Source: Billgrantia desiderata
GTDB taxonomy: Bacteria; Pseudomonadota; Gammaproteobacteria; Pseudomonadales; Halomonadaceae
DNA length: 57,605 nucleotides
Assembly (NCBI GenBank): GCA_011742915.1
Contig: JAAQTN010000034.1
Location: forward strand, 1 to 57,605
Direction of reading: 5' to 3'
The notes under the pieces: model-generated
Database searches by the model: none
Told to the model about the DNA's origin: nothing
Seen by the model: the letters and a program-made list of their open reading frames with translations, nothing else
Translations under genes and position numbers: made by a program
In this document: in pieces, positions 28,583 to 37,607 of the stretch
Layout of the letters: every line of letters begins with the position of its first letter
How positions within the stretch are numbered: the first letter of the stretch is position 1

Positions 28583-29476
28583 TCACGCTACATCGAGCAG
28601 CGGCCCGAGGGCCGCTGCCAGCGCCGGTGCCAGGAGCACGGCATTGCTCTGGTGGGGAATGCTGTCGGTGCTCCAGACCTCTTCCACCCCGGCCTGACGA
28701 ATCACACTCAGCGCGTCGCCGGCAAACAGAGCGTGCGTCACGGCCACGTCCACGCCGGCAGCACCGGCGGCCAGCACTCGTCTCGCCGCCTGGGCCAGGG
28801 TACGCCCCGAGCTGGCAATGTCGTCCAGCAGCACGACACGACGACCGGCAAGGGCCAGCTCCGGCAGCGCAATCTCGACCTCTCGGTCGCCATGGCGCTG
28901 CTTGGTGCACACGCCGTACGCCAGCCCCGTCGCCCGCGCGGCACTTTCCACCCACTGCGCCGACTCTGCGTCGGGCCCCAGCAGCAGCGCATCGCGGCGT
29001 CGTTCGGCGATGGCCTCGGCCAGTGCCGGGGCCGCGGAGAGCGCAACGGCCTGGCGCAACGGCACCGCCTGCTCGAGGCGCTCGATGCGATGCAGATGCG
29101 GATCGACGGTGATCAGCGCATCGAACAGCTCGGCAAGAAAGCCGCCGACCAGCCGCTGACTGACCAGCTCGCCCGGGCGGAAGGCGATGTCCTGGCGCAT
29201 GTAGGCCAGATAGGGAGCCACCAGCACCAGGCGCCTGACGCCTCGCTCACGTGCGTGACGCGCCAGCAGCATCAGCTCGACCAGCTTGTCGTTGGGTCGA
29301 TTCAGGCTGCGATAGACGACCAGACACTCTGGCAGCTCGGCGTCCGGCAGGCGCAGGCACAGCTCTTCATCGGGAAAGCGGTGGCGTTCCATGCGCAGCG
29401 CCTCGATGCCGACCGCCGCTGCCAAGCGCTGGGCGGCGGGAGATTCTTCGTCGAAATAGAGCAGACTCACTTGCAT
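28583..29476 (-). CDS. Ribose-phosphate diphosphokinase-like protein (PRPP synthetase family)
   Basis: The 297-residue protein has the PRPP synthetase/PRTase architecture: FPDEELCLRLP, PNDKLVELMLLARHARERG, APYLAYMRQD near residue 90, a catalytic-type VDPHLHRI and the PRPP loop VVLLDDIASSGRTL. It is shorter and more divergent than housekeeping Prs and resembles the archaeal-type enzymes. Its ATG overlaps the TGA of the phosphorylase gene (TGATG), so the two proteins are made together. Either it makes PRPP from ribose 5-phosphate, or it processes the ribose phosphates released by its partner. A second, housekeeping Prs is expected elsewhere. Confidence 0.85.
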   Translation of the reverse strand: MQVSLLYFDEESPAAQRLAAAVGIEALRMERHRFPDEELCLRLPDAELPECLVVYRSLNRPNDKLVELMLLARHARERGVRRLVLVAPYLAYMRQDIAFRPGELVSQRLVGGFLAELFDALITVDPHLHRIERLEQAVPLRQAVALSAAPALAEAIAERRRDALLLGPDAESAQWVESAARATGLAYGVCTKQRHGDREVEIALPELALAGRRVVLLDDIASSGRTLAQAARRVLAAGAAGVDVAVTHALFAGDALSVIRQAGVEEVWSTDSIPHQSNAVLLAPALAAALGPLLDVA

Positions 29477-31068
29477 CAGAACTCCACGTTCAGGCGTTGT
29501 ATCTCGTCAGGTTGGCCGATATCGAAGCCGCTGTCCCGCTCACTGCACTGAAGCGCGAAGCCGTGTTCGCTGCGATAGGCGGCATGAACCCGATAGAGCG
29601 GCTGGCCCTGCTCGACGCGATCGCCGATGCGGGCCAGCAGATCGACCCCCGCGCCCCTGGCCTTGGGCGCGCCGGCCAGGCGCGCGATCCTGGCCAGGCG
29701 CAGGTTGTCGATAGCGGTGACCACACCGGCCTGGGGCGCCAGCACTTCGAAGCGGTGCGGTGCCAGTTCGGGATCGTCGAGATCGAAGGGCTTCTCGCCC
29801 TGAGCGCGGATGATGGCCTGCATCTTCTCCAGGGCACGCCCGGAGTCGAGAATGTCGCGGGCGATACCGAAGCCGTCTCCGCCGCGGATGTCGGGATCGA
29901 ACTCCAGCATTCTCCCCGCCAGACGCAGCGATTTCTGACGCAGGTCCATGGGCGCATCGGGATGGTTGGTAAGTACTCGCATCACGTCGCGGGCTTCCAG
30001 CACCGGGCCGATGCCGCGCCCGATCGGCTGGCTGCCGTCGGTGATCACTACGTCGAGGACCAGCCCCATGCGCCCTGCCACGAACTCGAACAGCTTTCGC
30101 AGCCGGCGCGCCTCCGGCATGCTGCGCACCTTGGCGTGCGGCCCTACCGGGATGTCGAGCAGCAGGTGGGTGGAGCCCGCCGCGATCTTCTTGGAGAGGA
30201 TTGAGGCCACCATCTGCCCCGGCGAATCGATGGAGAGCGGACGCTCCACCGCGATGAGCACGTCGTCGGCCGGCGACAGCTCGCTGGTGCCGCCCCAGGC
30301 CACGCAGCCGCGGTGAGTACGCACTAACTCACCCAGCTCGTCGAACGGGACTTCGACCTTGGCCAGGACCTCCATCGTATCGGCGGTGCCGGACGGCGAG
30401 GTGATCGCCCGCGACGAGGTCTTGGGACACAGCAACCCATGAGCGGCCACGATGGGCACCACCAGCATGGAGGTGCGATTGCCCGGAATTCCACCGATGC
30501 AATGCTTGTCCACCACCGGATGCTCGTGCCAGTCGAGGCGTCGCCCCACCCTGCCCATGGCGTCGCTGAGATAGAAGACCTCCTCGCGATCCAGCTCGCC
30601 CAGCTCGCAGGCCACCACGAAGGCCGTCAGCTCGATCTTCGAATAGCGCAGCTCGGCAATGTCCTGCACGATCTCGCGAAAGTCCTGACGCGAAAGGCGC
30701 TCGCCGGCGATCTTGCGCCGCAGGGCCGGGATCGATGCGGGCGGCTCCGCCTGCGAAACGCTGACCGGATGCCCCTCCGCCACCCCGAGCAGGGCGAAGG
30801 CATCCTCGGAAAGGCCGAGCTGGGTATGGCCGACGATGGCCACGTCATCCACCACGTTCAGCGTGGCCAGTATCCGCTTGCCGTTGGCACGGACCTCCAC
30901 CTTGGAAAGCGCTTGAAACCCCTCGGCGCGGTACAGGTCGCACTCGCGGTGCAGGTAGGCGACGTTTTCGCGATAGGTGTCGATCGCCACGCGGCACAGC
31001 GCCAGAGGCAATCCCGTTTCTGCGCCAGTCACGTCGCTGGCCGCGTTAGTGGGTCGAGTGTCGTTCAT
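29476..31068 (-). CDS. Archaeal-type nucleotide phosphorylase (thymidine/AMP phosphorylase family)
   Basis: The 530-residue protein belongs to the thymidine phosphorylase superfamily but has the extra N-terminal domain (about residues 20-105) of archaeal AMP phosphorylase. The core shows [40 protein letters not shown] and a C-terminal beta domain. Archaeal enzymes split NMPs with phosphate to base plus ribose 1,5-bisphosphate. The bacterial members are usually annotated only as thymidine phosphorylase, and their substrate is less certain. The start at 31068 is chosen for its upstream AAGG; the N-terminal ~20 residues are not conserved in type. It is translationally coupled to the PRPP synthetase-like gene. 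No R15P isomerase or RuBisCO lies nearby. Confidence 0.88.
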   Translation of the reverse strand: MNDTRPTNAASDVTGAETGLPLALCRVAIDTYRENVAYLHRECDLYRAEGFQALSKVEVRANGKRILATLNVVDDVAIVGHTQLGLSEDAFALLGVAEGHPVSVSQAEPPASIPALRRKIAGERLSRQDFREIVQDIAELRYSKIELTAFVVACELGELDREEVFYLSDAMGRVGRRLDWHEHPVVDKHCIGGIPGNRTSMLVVPIVAAHGLLCPKTSSRAITSPSGTADTMEVLAKVEVPFDELGELVRTHRGCVAWGGTSELSPADDVLIAVERPLSIDSPGQMVASILSKKIAAGSTHLLLDIPVGPHAKVRSMPEARRLRKLFEFVAGRMGLVLDVVITDGSQPIGRGIGPVLEARDVMRVLTNHPDAPMDLRQKSLRLAGRMLEFDPDIRGGDGFGIARDILDSGRALEKMQAIIRAQGEKPFDLDDPELAPHRFEVLAPQAGVVTAIDNLRLARIARLAGAPKARGAGVDLLARIGDRVEQGQPLYRVHAAYRSEHGFALQCSERDSGFDIGQPDEIQRLNVEF

Positions 31069-31256
31069 GTGGCGCCCGCCTTCGGCTGGTCGATGCGTTT
31101 CAGTCTGCCTCATTTGCCTCAACCTGTGCAGCGCCATGATGAGCGCTCATGATCCAGGACAAGCTCCACAGCAGGAGCTGGAGATCACCAAATCGCTGCT
31201 TTGCCGCTATGCTCCGAGTAACACCATTCGCAACACCTGTAAGGAAAGGAGACAGC

Positions 31257-32195
31257 ATGAAGTTCGCCATCATGGGTAGCGGCGGTGTCGGCGGCTATTT
31301 CGGTGCACGCCTGGCCGAAGCCGGCGAGAACGTCACTTTCATTGCCCGCGGTCGGCATCTGGCCGCCATGCAGCGCGACGGACTTCACGTGAGCAGCATC
31401 AAGGGCGATGTGGCGGTAAAGCCTGTCAAGGCCACCGACGATCCTGCCACGCTGGGAGAGGTGGATTGCGTGATCGTGGCCGTCAAGGCATGGCAGGTGC
31501 GCGAGGCAGCGGAAACCATCCGTCCGCTGGTCGGGCCCGACACCTTGGTCCTGCCACTGGAAAACGGTGTCGAGGCCGCCGATATCCTGGCCGAGGTACT
31601 CGGCGAGGCGCCGGTCCTCGAAGGGCTGTGCGGTATCCTGGCCTGGCGTGAATCGCCGGGCCACATTCGTCATGCCGGCGTAGACCCCTTCGTGCGCTTC
31701 GGCGAACGCGACAATCGCACCAGCGAGCGCACGGCCCGTCTCAAGGCGATATTCGACAAGGCACATGGCGTCAGTGCGGAGATACCCGACGACATCGTCG
31801 TCGCGCAATGGAGCAAGTTTCTCTTCATTTGCGCCATGAGCGGGATCGGCAGCCTGTGCCGGGCGCCCATCGGCATCACCCGCCAGCTGCCCGAAACGCG
31901 CGCCCTGATCCAGGGCATGCTGGAGGAGATCCATCAGGTGGCCCATGGCCATGGCGTTGCCTTCCCCGGCGACGCCGTGTCGCGAGCCATGCAGTTCATC
32001 GATGCCATGCCGGCGGACAGCACCTCCTCCATGCAGCGCGACATCCTGGCCGGTGAACCCTCCGAGCTGGAGTCACAGAATGGCGCCGTGGTGCGCCTGG
32101 GCCGGGCGGTCGGCGTCGAAACGCCGATCCATGCCGCCGTCTATGCGGCGCTGTTGCCTCAGGAGTTGGCCGCCCGAGGGGAGCTCTCCTTCTGA
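31257..32195 (+). CDS. panE: 2-dehydropantoate 2-reductase (ApbA/PanE family)
   Basis: The 312-residue protein has an N-terminal Rossmann motif (GSGGVGGYFGARLAEAG) and the family elements VIVAVKAWQV, PLENGVEA and WSKFLFICAMSG. PanE reduces ketopantoate to pantoate with NADPH for coenzyme A synthesis; some paralogues act on other 2-keto acids. AAGGAAAGGAG precedes the ATG. It is divergent from the phosphorylase gene and is followed 97 bases later by a methyltransferase gene on the same strand. Confidence 0.9.
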   Translation: MKFAIMGSGGVGGYFGARLAEAGENVTFIARGRHLAAMQRDGLHVSSIKGDVAVKPVKATDDPATLGEVDCVIVAVKAWQVREAAETIRPLVGPDTLVLPLENGVEAADILAEVLGEAPVLEGLCGILAWRESPGHIRHAGVDPFVRFGERDNRTSERTARLKAIFDKAHGVSAEIPDDIVVAQWSKFLFICAMSGIGSLCRAPIGITRQLPETRALIQGMLEEIHQVAHGHGVAFPGDAVSRAMQFIDAMPADSTSSMQRDILAGEPSELESQNGAVVRLGRAVGVETPIHAAVYAALLPQELAARGELSF

Positions 32196-32292
32196 CGCCG
32201 AATGCAGCTGTCACAGCATACGGTCGGCTATGCCGACAACCTCGGGGTGGAGTAAGCTTGAAGTGAGGCCCGAGACCAGAGAGAGGCATACC

Positions 32293-33060
32293 ATGACCGA
32301 AGCTCCGCATAACGCCCCGGGCCAGCACTGGAACGCTGCCGACTACAGGCACAATGCCGATTTCGTCTCTGCCTTGGGCCATGAGGTGGCGAAACTGCTC
32401 GCCCCCCGTCCCGGCGAGCGCATTCTCGACGTGGGCTGCGGCGACGGCTCCCTGACGGAGACGTTGGTGAAAGCGGGCGCCACCGTGGTCGGTATCGACA
32501 CCTCCCCCGACATGGTTGCCGCCGCCAAGGCGCGAGGCCTCGACGCTCGCGTCATGGATGCCCACAACCTGCCCTTCGAGCATGAGTTCGATGCGATATT
32601 CAGCAACGCCGCCCTGCACTGGATGCTCAACCACGAGGCCGTCCTGGCCAGCCTCCACCGTGCGCTGAAGCCGAATGGGCGTTTCGTCGCCGAGTTTGGC
32701 GGGCACGGCAACGTGGCGGCCATCTGCACCGCCATGCTGGCGGCGCTGCAGGCGCGGGGAATCAGCGGCAGAGCCCGCTTTCCGTGGTTCTTTCCCACCG
32801 TCGAAGAGTACACCGAAAGCCTGGAAGCGGTAGGCTTCACGGTCGAGAGCATCGAACTGATTCCACGCCCGACGCGCCTGCCAACGGGTATGACCGGCTG
32901 GCTCGAGACCTTTGCCGCTCCCTTCCTGCACGGCCTGGACGAGTACTTGCGCGAGGCGATACTCAACGACGCCCTGGCCCTGCTGGCGCCGAGCCTGCGC
33001 GACAGCCATGGCAACTGGACGGCCGACTACGTCCGCCTGCGCGTCAAGGCGCTGTGCTGA
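32293..33060 (+). CDS. SAM-dependent class I methyltransferase
   Basis: The 255-residue protein has the SAM-binding motif ILDVGCGDGSLTE (about residue 43), an acidic VVGIDTSPDMVAAAK loop and FDAIFSNAALHWM, typical of the trans-aconitate methyltransferase-like group. The substrate cannot be told. The start at 32293 follows GAGAGGCATACC; the open frame extends far upstream inside panE in another register and is not used. A 10-bp terminator follows the stop codon. Confidence 0.85.
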   Translation: MTEAPHNAPGQHWNAADYRHNADFVSALGHEVAKLLAPRPGERILDVGCGDGSLTETLVKAGATVVGIDTSPDMVAAAKARGLDARVMDAHNLPFEHEFDAIFSNAALHWMLNHEAVLASLHRALKPNGRFVAEFGGHGNVAAICTAMLAALQARGISGRARFPWFFPTVEEYTESLEAVGFTVESIELIPRPTRLPTGMTGWLETFAAPFLHGLDEYLREAILNDALALLAPSLRDSHGNWTADYVRLRVKALC

Positions 33061-33063
33061 AGG

Positions 33064-33087
33064 ATTCGCCCCGCAGCCGGGGCGAAT
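33064..33087 (+). terminator. Terminator-like hairpin after the methyltransferase gene
   Basis: A perfect 10-bp stem ATTCGCCCCG / CGGGGCGAAT encloses CAGC, 3 bases after the stop codon. No long T-run follows. The convergent ectD gene ends 55 bases further on and may share it. Confidence 0.7.
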
Positions 33088-33141
33088 GTCGTGAGAGATG
33101 CGAGCGAACGATATCTGCGGTGTGCCCAGGGCGGGCGCGGC

Positions 33142-34053
33142 TCAGCCGACCGGCTCCAGCGGATTCCAGTCAGTGCGATTGGCCAGGAATTCAGGACGCG
33201 GGCGGTTGCCGCAGAATGGATTCATCAGCCCGTTCTCGACGCTGTTGTAGACGAAGAAGAGATTGCTGCGTGGCCAGCACGACATGTTGATGTTGGAGCC
33301 GTGCATGGTATTGCACTCGAACATCACCAGTGTACCCGCCGGCCCCTTGGGCGCCTCGATATCGCCCTTGAGCATCAGTTCGCGCAGGCTGGCATTGTCG
33401 GGCACCCCGACATCCTGGCTCTTGAGCGACTCCTTGTAGTTGTCCGTTGGCGTGCGACCTACGCAGGGCACGAAATAGCGGTGAGAGCCGGGAATCAGCA
33501 TCAATGGCCCATTGAATTCACCGTTGTCGGTCAGAATGATGGAGCAGCTCAGCGAACGCATCCGGGGCATGCCATCCTCGCTGTGCCACGTCTCGAAATC
33601 GGAGTGCCAATCGAAGCCCTTGCCCTTGAAGCCGGGCTTGTAGTTGATCCGTGACTGATGAATGTATACGCCCTTGCCGAGCAGTTGCTCGACCATCGCC
33701 AGCAGTCGCGGATCCCGTGTCAGGCGACTGAAGCGCTCGGAGATTTCATGAATGCCGAAGATCGAGCGGATCTCCTCACGGCCCGGCTCCAGAATGGTGC
33801 CCTCCGAGAGCTTGAGGTCTTCATCCTGCTCGTACTCGCGCAGCTCCTGTATGAAGGCTTCCATCTCTTCGCGGTCGAAAAAGCCCTCGAACGACAGGAA
33901 TCCCTTCTCTTCATACTCACGAACCTGAGCTTCGCTCAGCGGCCCGTCGCTACGCTCCGCCTCATCGGTGAAAACCACGGGGTCGATACGCTCGAACATT
34001 CCCAACTTGCGCTCCAATCGCGTCGGGAACAGGTCCTGGACATCGTTCTTCAT
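33142..34053 (-). CDS. ectD: Ectoine hydroxylase
   Basis: EctD is a non-haem Fe(II)/2-oxoglutarate dioxygenase that converts ectoine to 5-hydroxyectoine, a compatible solute. The 303-residue protein carries the family core FDWHSDFETWHSEDG with iron ligands H150 and D152 and the third ligand H251 in NTMHGSNINMS; length and sequence fit closely. GGAGGAGC precedes the ATG. It is not next to ectABC, as is common in Halomonas, so it must be expressed from its own promoter; a 12-bp palindrome lies 75 bases upstream. Hydroxyectoine protects against salt and heat. Confidence 0.97.
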   Translation of the reverse strand: MKNDVQDLFPTRLERKLGMFERIDPVVFTDEAERSDGPLSEAQVREYEEKGFLSFEGFFDREEMEAFIQELREYEQDEDLKLSEGTILEPGREEIRSIFGIHEISERFSRLTRDPRLLAMVEQLLGKGVYIHQSRINYKPGFKGKGFDWHSDFETWHSEDGMPRMRSLSCSIILTDNGEFNGPLMLIPGSHRYFVPCVGRTPTDNYKESLKSQDVGVPDNASLRELMLKGDIEAPKGPAGTLVMFECNTMHGSNINMSCWPRSNLFFVYNSVENGLMNPFCGNRPRPEFLANRTDWNPLEPVG

Positions 34054-34127
34054 CGCATGCTCCTCCTTGATCCAAGCGAAACGCCAGTCATCCGAACTGG
34101 TAATGATTCAACCTAGCCCTGGAAACG

Positions 34128-34139
34128 TTTGCATGCAAA
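34128..34139. promoter_or_regulatory. Perfect 12-bp palindrome upstream of ectD
   Basis: TTTGCATGCAAA is self-complementary and lies 75-86 bases upstream of the ectD start in an intergenic region. The flanking CG on both sides (one base offset) extends the symmetry. It could be a repressor site, but I cannot name the regulator and see no clear -35/-10 pair around it. Confidence 0.3.
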
Positions 34140-34231
34140 GCGAGTTTGTATCGGCCTATTGCGCAAAGAAAATTAACCGTAAGCGCGGATCGAGCGGAAC
34201 ATTCCACTGACTACCTTCCACTGACAGGCCG

Positions 34232-34945
34232 TCAGGTGCGGGATGGGTGCAGCGAGGAAAAGTCATCCTTGTCGTTCAACTGCACGATCTCCCGGCACAG
34301 ACGCTTGCGCTGCCACCAAGACGACAGGCGCTTGGTATCCCAGGTCGCCGGTACCAGGCCGCAGCTCGGCTGGCGGTCGATGAATTCGAAACACCGCTCA
34401 GCCCCGACCGGCAGATCTTCGGAGCCATAGATGCAGATGATACGAATGGTCAGCGAGTGGAACACCACCCCCTGTTGGGGTTGGTAGCCTTCCATCTCGA
34501 AGCCGCCATCTTGCGCCAGACGGCGAGTCAGATCGCCGAAGCTGTCGATATGGACGAAATCGCCCGGCCCCACAGGCCCCTGGTGGGAGCCGTCCCGCAC
34601 GCTGGGCGACTGTTCCGAGGCCGGACCAGAAGCATCTGCATCGCGGTTATCGTCTCCATCGCTGTAGCTCTCGGTGCGATCGGTCACATCGACGCGCACC
34701 ACACCATGGGACGTCTCCAGTTCCGCCACGACGTGCTGGATGAAGACGGGTTCCGCGCTCATGTTGCTGATGATGCACAGCGCATCGATGTCCTTCTTCC
34801 TGCCCCGATTGATCAGCAGGCGAGGCCGACGTTGACGGCGAAAGCTGAAGTAGAGCAGTTGGGCATAGACGACCCAGACGATCAACGTGCCGATGTCGGT
34901 CAGCACGGAGACATTGTCTCCGTGCTCGAAAAGCCAGTCGAACAT
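34232..34945 (-). CDS. Membrane-anchored protein, hypothetical
   Basis: The 237-residue product starts with a hydrophobic segment (about residues 12-34, TDIGTLIVWVVYAQLLYFSF), then a basic stretch (RRQRRPRLLINRGRKK) and a soluble, probably cytosolic domain with an acidic region near residues 90-115. GGGAGG lies upstream of the ATG. A similar-length open frame on the opposite strand is its shadow: only the minus-strand product has a plausible membrane segment and start. No family is recognised. Confidence 0.7.
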   Translation of the reverse strand: MFDWLFEHGDNVSVLTDIGTLIVWVVYAQLLYFSFRRQRRPRLLINRGRKKDIDALCIISNMSAEPVFIQHVVAELETSHGVVRVDVTDRTESYSDGDDNRDADASGPASEQSPSVRDGSHQGPVGPGDFVHIDSFGDLTRRLAQDGGFEMEGYQPQQGVVFHSLTIRIICIYGSEDLPVGAERCFEFIDRQPSCGLVPATWDTKRLSSWWQRKRLCREIVQLNDKDDFSSLHPSRT

Positions 34946-34981
34946 CGCAATCCTCCCTGATTGCCATGAACGTCATGAATA

Positions 34982-35458
34982 TCAGCCGCGCTGGTAGGTG
35001 CCGATCAGACGATTCATGCCGAGCAGGTGCGGCTCGAGCTGCTTGAGCAGCTCACCGAGCCCCAGCCCTTCGGGCAGGTCGGTGGGCTTGTCCAGCGCCA
35101 GCACCCAGAAGTAGTAGTGGTGCACGCCGTGCCCTTCCGGCGGCATGGGGCCGGCATAACCCACCTTGCCGAAATCGTTCTTGCCACGGGTGCCGTCACT
35201 GCTGCCTTCGCCTAGCGACGTGGTCGAGCCCGGCAGGTTGTAGAGCAGCCAGTGCACGAAGCCGTAGCTGCCATGCTGGACGAGAGGGGCATCGGGATCA
35301 TGGCAGACGATCGCATAGCCCTTGGTGCCCTCCGGGGCATCGCGCCAGCTCAGCGGTGGCGAAAGGTCATCCCCCTCTCCGGTATGTCGTGTCGGGATGG
35401 CTCCATGTGCCGCGAAGGCCGAGCTTTCCACCTGCATGTTCGAGAGTGCAAAGGCCAT
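34982..35458 (-). CDS. YbhB/YbcL-type PEBP-family protein
   Basis: The 158-residue protein matches the Raf-kinase-inhibitor-like YbhB/YbcL family: IPTRHTGEGDDLSPPLSW near residue 22, YAIVCHDPDAP, GFVHWLLYNLP and the C-terminal HHYYFWVLALDK. These cytosolic proteins bind phosphorylated ligands or anions in a small pocket; the bacterial role is not known. AGGAGG is upstream of the ATG. It lies 36 bases downstream of nothing related and is divergent from the flavodoxin-like gene. Confidence 0.9.
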   Translation of the reverse strand: MAFALSNMQVESSAFAAHGAIPTRHTGEGDDLSPPLSWRDAPEGTKGYAIVCHDPDAPLVQHGSYGFVHWLLYNLPGSTTSLGEGSSDGTRGKNDFGKVGYAGPMPPEGHGVHHYYFWVLALDKPTDLPEGLGLGELLKQLEPHLLGMNRLIGTYQRG

Positions 35459-35533
35459 GTGCGTGTTTCCTCCTGTCTGACGAATACGGAAGGTGCCGAA
35501 ACAGCGTCGGAAAAAGCCGTTAGACTGTCAAAC

Positions 35534-35995
35534 ATGAAACGTCTGCTGATCGTGGCCCATGCGCCCTCGCCCAATACCCATCGACTGCGGGACGCCGCCA
35601 TGCGCGGCGCATGCCACCCGGATATCGACGCCGTCGAGGCGGTGGTGAAAGCGCCGCTCGAAGCCGGCCCGGATGACGTGCTGAACTGCGATGCCATTCT
35701 GCTCGGTACCACCGAGAACCTCGGCTACATGAGCGGCGCGCTGAAGGACTTCTTCGACCGCAGCTACTACCCCGTGCTGGAGCAGAAACAGGGCCTGCCC
35801 TGCGCACTCTACGTTCGCGCCGGCCATGACGGCACCGGTACACGCCGCGCGGTGGAGAGCATCGTCACCGGGCTACGCTGGCGCTGGGTGCAGGAGCCGC
35901 TGATCCTGCGCGGCGAGTGGCAGGACGACTTCATCGAGCAGGTCGAGGAGCTTGGCCTCTACCTGGCGGCAGGACTCGAGGCCGGCGTGCTGTAG
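35534..35995 (+). CDS. Flavodoxin-like FMN-binding protein
   Basis: The 153-residue protein opens with RLLIVAHAPSPNTHRL and has the flavodoxin-fold elements AILLGTTENLGYMSGALKDF and YVRAGHDGTGTRRAVE, so it should bind FMN and may reduce quinones or act as an electron carrier. No strong ribosome-binding site precedes the ATG at 35534, and the frame is open further upstream, so the start carries some doubt. It ends at a strong bidirectional terminator. Confidence 0.8.
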   Translation: MKRLLIVAHAPSPNTHRLRDAAMRGACHPDIDAVEAVVKAPLEAGPDDVLNCDAILLGTTENLGYMSGALKDFFDRSYYPVLEQKQGLPCALYVRAGHDGTGTRRAVESIVTGLRWRWVQEPLILRGEWQDDFIEQVEELGLYLAAGLEAGVL

Positions 35996-36026
35996 CGCAC
36001 CGGCCAAACTTGGCCTTCAGGTGCAA

Positions 36027-36056
36027 AAACGGGTGTGTCCCAGGGCACACCCGTTT
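36027..36056. terminator. Bidirectional terminator after the flavodoxin-like gene
   Basis: A perfect 11-bp stem AAACGGGTGTG / CACACCCGTTT encloses eight bases. The A-run on one side and T-run on the other allow use in both directions, also for the small gene 36085-36273. Confidence 0.85.
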
Positions 36057-36084
36057 GACGTGGCCAGCGGCCGTCGGGCGGGGG

Positions 36085-36273
36085 TCAGTTGCTGCATGAT
36101 CCGCAGCAGGTACCGGGTTGCCCGTGCTTTGCCTTCTTGGCTGCGTCGACACCGTGGCTTCCGTCCACGTTGGCATCCGTGGCAGGTGCCGCCGGTGCTC
36201 CAGGCTCGAAAGCCTGAACGGCTTGCTTGTCTTGCGCCTTGTCTTTCTTGAACAGATTCTTGAGCCGCTCCAC
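36085..36273 (-). CDS. Small CCGSCS-motif protein
   Basis: The 62-residue protein begins with a basic amphipathic stretch (MERLKNLFKKDK), passes through an alanine- and proline-rich linker and ends TCCGSCSN with cysteines at 56, 57 and 60. A family named after the CCGSCS ending exists in related bacteria, with no known function. The cysteine cluster suggests metal binding or a redox role. The start is a GTG with GAGGTGA before it. It stands between a terminator on each side, so it is a single-gene unit. Confidence 0.7.
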   Translation of the reverse strand: MERLKNLFKKDKAQDKQAVQAFEPGAPAAPATDANVDGSHGVDAAKKAKHGQPGTCCGSCSN

Positions 36274-36353
36274 GGAGTCACCTCGCAGCAGTTAAAATAA
36301 GCATACAAAATGAATCTTATTGTTCGCACATCAAAACGTCAACGCAACAAACG

Positions 36354-36388
36354 CCGACGGCCCCGTCCGGCAAGGACGGGGCCGTCGG
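36354..36388 (-). terminator. Terminator after fadA
   Basis: A perfect 15-bp GC-rich stem (CCGACGGCCCCGTCC at 36354-36368 with 36374-36388) encloses GGCAA, 12 bases beyond the fadA stop. A T-rich stretch follows on the minus strand. Confidence 0.9.
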
Positions 36389-36400
36389 TCACACAGGCAC

Positions 36401-37585
<1,185 letters not shown>

Positions 37586-37607
37586 TTACCTCCTGCTCGT
37601 GGTGGGT

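Noticed and set aside
34247..34960. Plus-strand open frame overlapping the 34232-34945 gene
   Set aside because: The minus-strand product has a good ribosome-binding site and an N-terminal membrane segment; the plus-strand one has neither.
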